From CAMDPA01 sp050186055 (GTDB taxonomy: Bacteria; Pseudomonadota; Alphaproteobacteria; Rhizobiales; Hyphomicrobiaceae): a DNA stretch of 6,656 nucleotides. This document shows positions 5,132-6,656 of the stretch, piece after piece. The position numbers and the translations under genes are program-made. The notes beneath the pieces are model-generated. The model did no database searches, had not been told where the DNA came from, and was given only the letters and a program-made list of their open reading frames with translations. Position 1 is the stretch's first letter; each line of letters opens with the position of its first letter. The DNA is taken from contig JBFWYV010000277.1 of NCBI GenBank assembly GCA_050186055.1, positions 1 to 6,656 on the forward strand. Direction: 5' to 3'.

Positions 5132-6624
5132 TGGCGCTCGAATCCCACCTCCCCATTCTGCAGGTGATCGTGCCGTTGTTCGGCGCCTTGATCACTGCCT
5201 TCATGCGCCGAGGCACGCTCGCCTGGCTTTCGGCCCTGATCGTATGCTGGGCCGCTGCCGCCATCTCGGTGCTGCTCCTGATCCGGGTGCTGACCGTCGG
5301 CGCGCCGGTGTCCTACGTCATGGGGGATTGGGGGATCCCGTGGGGCATCGAATACAGGGTCGACGCATTCAACGCCTTCGTCCTCACGGTCGTCACCGGC
5401 ATAGCGGCAGTTCTGATGCCTTATGCCAGGAAGAGCGTTGCGTTTGAAATCGCTGCGCATCAGCAGGCCTGGTTCTACTCCATGTTCCTGCTGTGCCTGA
5501 CCGGCTTGCTCGGCATCGCGGTAACCGGCGATGCCTTCAACGTCTTCGTGTTCCTCGAGATCTCTTCGCTGTCGACATATGTGCTGATCGCGCTCGGCCA
5601 CAACCGTCGTGCGCTGCTGGCTTCCTACCAGTATCTGATCATCGGCACCATCGGCGCCACGTTTTACGTGATCGGCATCGGCCTGATCTATCTGGTCACC
5701 GGCAGCCTCAACCTTCACGACATCTCCGGACGGCTTGCCGAGGCGTACGCCGTCTATCCCCACCCGGTCATGACCGGCCTCGCGTTCCTGATTGTCGGCA
5801 TCTCGTTGAAGCTTGCCCTGTTTCCACTGCACGTCTGGCTGCCCAACGCCTATGCCCATGCCCCCTCGGCGGCAACCGTGTTCCTGGCGGGAACCGCGAC
5901 GAAAGTCGCCGTCTACCTGCTCATCCGCATCCTGTTCTCGATGTTCGGTGTCGCCATCGACTTCAACGAGCTTCCGGTCGCCGACGTGCTGATCGTGCTG
6001 TCGGTCGCCGCAATGTTCATTGCCTCCTTCGCGGCGGTGTTCGAGGAGAATGCCAAGCGCATGCTGGCCTATTCCTCGGTTGCCCAGATCGGCTATATCA
6101 CTCTGGGGATTGGCCTCGCCAACCAAAGCGGCCTGACAGGCAGCATCGTCCATATGCTGAACCACGCCGTGACCAAGGCTACGCTGTTCATGTGTCTCGG
6201 CGCCATCGTCTGCCGCACCGCCAGCATGCGCTTCACGGACCTCGCCGGAATCGGCCGCAAAATGCCGCTGACCTCGGTCGCATTCGTGCTTGCCGGCTTG
6301 AGCCTGATCGGCGTTCCGGGCACGGCCGGCTTCATCTCAAAATGGTATCTTGCCGTCGGCGCACTCGATAAAGGCTACTGGTCGCTGGTGTTCCTGATCG
6401 TCCTCAGCTCCCTGATCGCCGTGATCTATATCGGCCGCTTCGTCGAGATCGCTTATTTTCGCGATCCCTCGCCGTGTGCCGCGAATGCCCACGAACCGAC
6501 CGCATCGATGCTGATCCCGACTCTCCTGCTGGCCGCCGCCACCGTCTACTTCGGCCTCGATACCCGAGCCAGCGCCGACATCGCCGCCATTGCCTCCCAG
6601 CAACTGCTCGGAGGTTTGAAATGA
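5128..6624 (+). CDS. mrpD: Mrp-type Na+/H+ antiporter subunit D (MrpD/MnhD; NuoM/N/MbhH-like proton-conducting subunit)
   Basis: This 498-residue polytopic membrane protein is a member of the proton-conducting transporter family shared with NuoL, NuoM and NuoN. Ionisable residues typical of the family's half-channels are present: Glu144 in VFLEISSLS (TM5), Lys228 in GISLKLALFPLHVWLPNAYA (TM7), Lys259 in GTATKVAVY (TM8), His346 and Lys350 in HMLNHAVTKATLF, and Lys405 in GFISKWYLA (TM12). The broken-helix region after Lys228 (HVWLPNAYAHAPS) is intact, so the subunit should be functional. ATG 5128 overlaps the mrpC stop, and ATG 5131 is an alternative one codon later. The full length is near that of canonical MrpD. 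It is one of the proton-translocating subunits of the antiporter. Confidence 0.95.
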   Translation: MMALESHLPILQVIVPLFGALITAFMRRGTLAWLSALIVCWAAAAISVLLLIRVLTVGAPVSYVMGDWGIPWGIEYRVDAFNAFVLTVVTGIAAVLMPYARKSVAFEIAAHQQAWFYSMFLLCLTGLLGIAVTGDAFNVFVFLEISSLSTYVLIALGHNRRALLASYQYLIIGTIGATFYVIGIGLIYLVTGSLNLHDISGRLAEAYAVYPHPVMTGLAFLIVGISLKLALFPLHVWLPNAYAHAPSAATVFLAGTATKVAVYLLIRILFSMFGVAIDFNELPVADVLIVLSVAAMFIASFAAVFEENAKRMLAYSSVAQIGYITLGIGLANQSGLTGSIVHMLNHAVTKATLFMCLGAIVCRTASMRFTDLAGIGRKMPLTSVAFVLAGLSLIGVPGTAGFISKWYLAVGALDKGYWSLVFLIVLSSLIAVIYIGRFVEIAYFRDPSPCAANAHEPTASMLIPTLLLAAATVYFGLDTRASADIAAIASQQLLGGLK

Positions 6625-6656
6625 TGATCGACGTCAACGCGCCGGAAACGCTGCTC
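6621..6656 (+). CDS. Start of the next mrp-operon gene (12 codons, partial)
   Basis: ATG 6621 overlaps the mrpD stop (ATGATGA), with a strong ribosome binding site GGAGG at 6610-6614. A second ATG at 6624 is equally well spaced. Only MMIDVNAPETLL is visible before the window ends, too little to identify a family. Given the missing MrpA N-terminal half, a second NuoL/M-like proton-conducting subunit is the likely product. That is inference from operon logic only. Confidence 0.6.
   Translation, partial: MMIDVNAPETLL

Noticed and set aside
5080..6165. 361-codon open frame on the minus strand opposite mrpD
   Set aside because: It is highly charged and low in complexity (many D, Q, H, R, G), as expected for the antisense of a hydrophobic GC-rich gene. 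mrpD on the plus strand is certain.

Overview
The window is about 6.7 kb of GC-rich, densely coding chromosomal DNA. Gene families, base composition and the many ATGA-type gene overlaps fit an alphaproteobacterium, most plausibly Hyphomicrobiales (Bradyrhizobium/Rhodopseudomonas-like). That placement is inferred from style and general resemblance, not from a marker gene. No RNA gene, CRISPR array, insertion sequence or phage gene is visible.

Left part (1-2358) holds small catabolic-type genes. A minus-strand medium-chain dehydrogenase/quinone-reductase gene runs off the left edge (1-378). A 238-bp spacer (379-616) follows, with two inverted repeats, one containing a consensus DnaA-box sequence. 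Next is a small plus-strand putative lipoprotein of unknown function (617-925). It converges on a minus-strand pair: a substrate-binding-fold protein related to 4,5-dihydroxyphthalate decarboxylase (1312-2346 or slightly longer) and, 17 nt downstream of it, a Rieske [2Fe-2S] ferredoxin (965-1294). No oxygenase or transporter permease is in view for either.

The divergent spacer (about 2347-2628) separates that pair from the main operon. It carries a 9-bp-arm inverted repeat, a short tandem direct repeat and at best a weak promoter-like sequence.

Right part (2629-6656) is a plus-strand Mrp-type cation/proton antiporter operon in the order mrpE, mrpF, mrpG, a MbhD/MbhE-type 'MrpA C-terminal' gene, mrpB, mrpC, mrpD, and the first 12 codons of another gene. 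Every junction overlaps by 1 or 4 nt, so the products are probably co-translated and assembled together as one inner-membrane complex exchanging Na+ (or K+/Li+) for H+. There is no full-length MrpA at the front. Its C-terminal part is a free-standing gene in fourth position, which is the order of the antiporter module of archaeal membrane-bound hydrogenase (MbhA-H). The missing NuoL-like half may be supplied by the gene starting at 6621.

The most notable local oddities are a perfect 27-bp tandem duplication in the mrpG tail, a near-duplicated start region in mrpC, and the lack of catalytic-zinc ligands in the left-edge dehydrogenase. I see no convincing wholly new system. The operon is a recognised but non-canonical Mrp variant.
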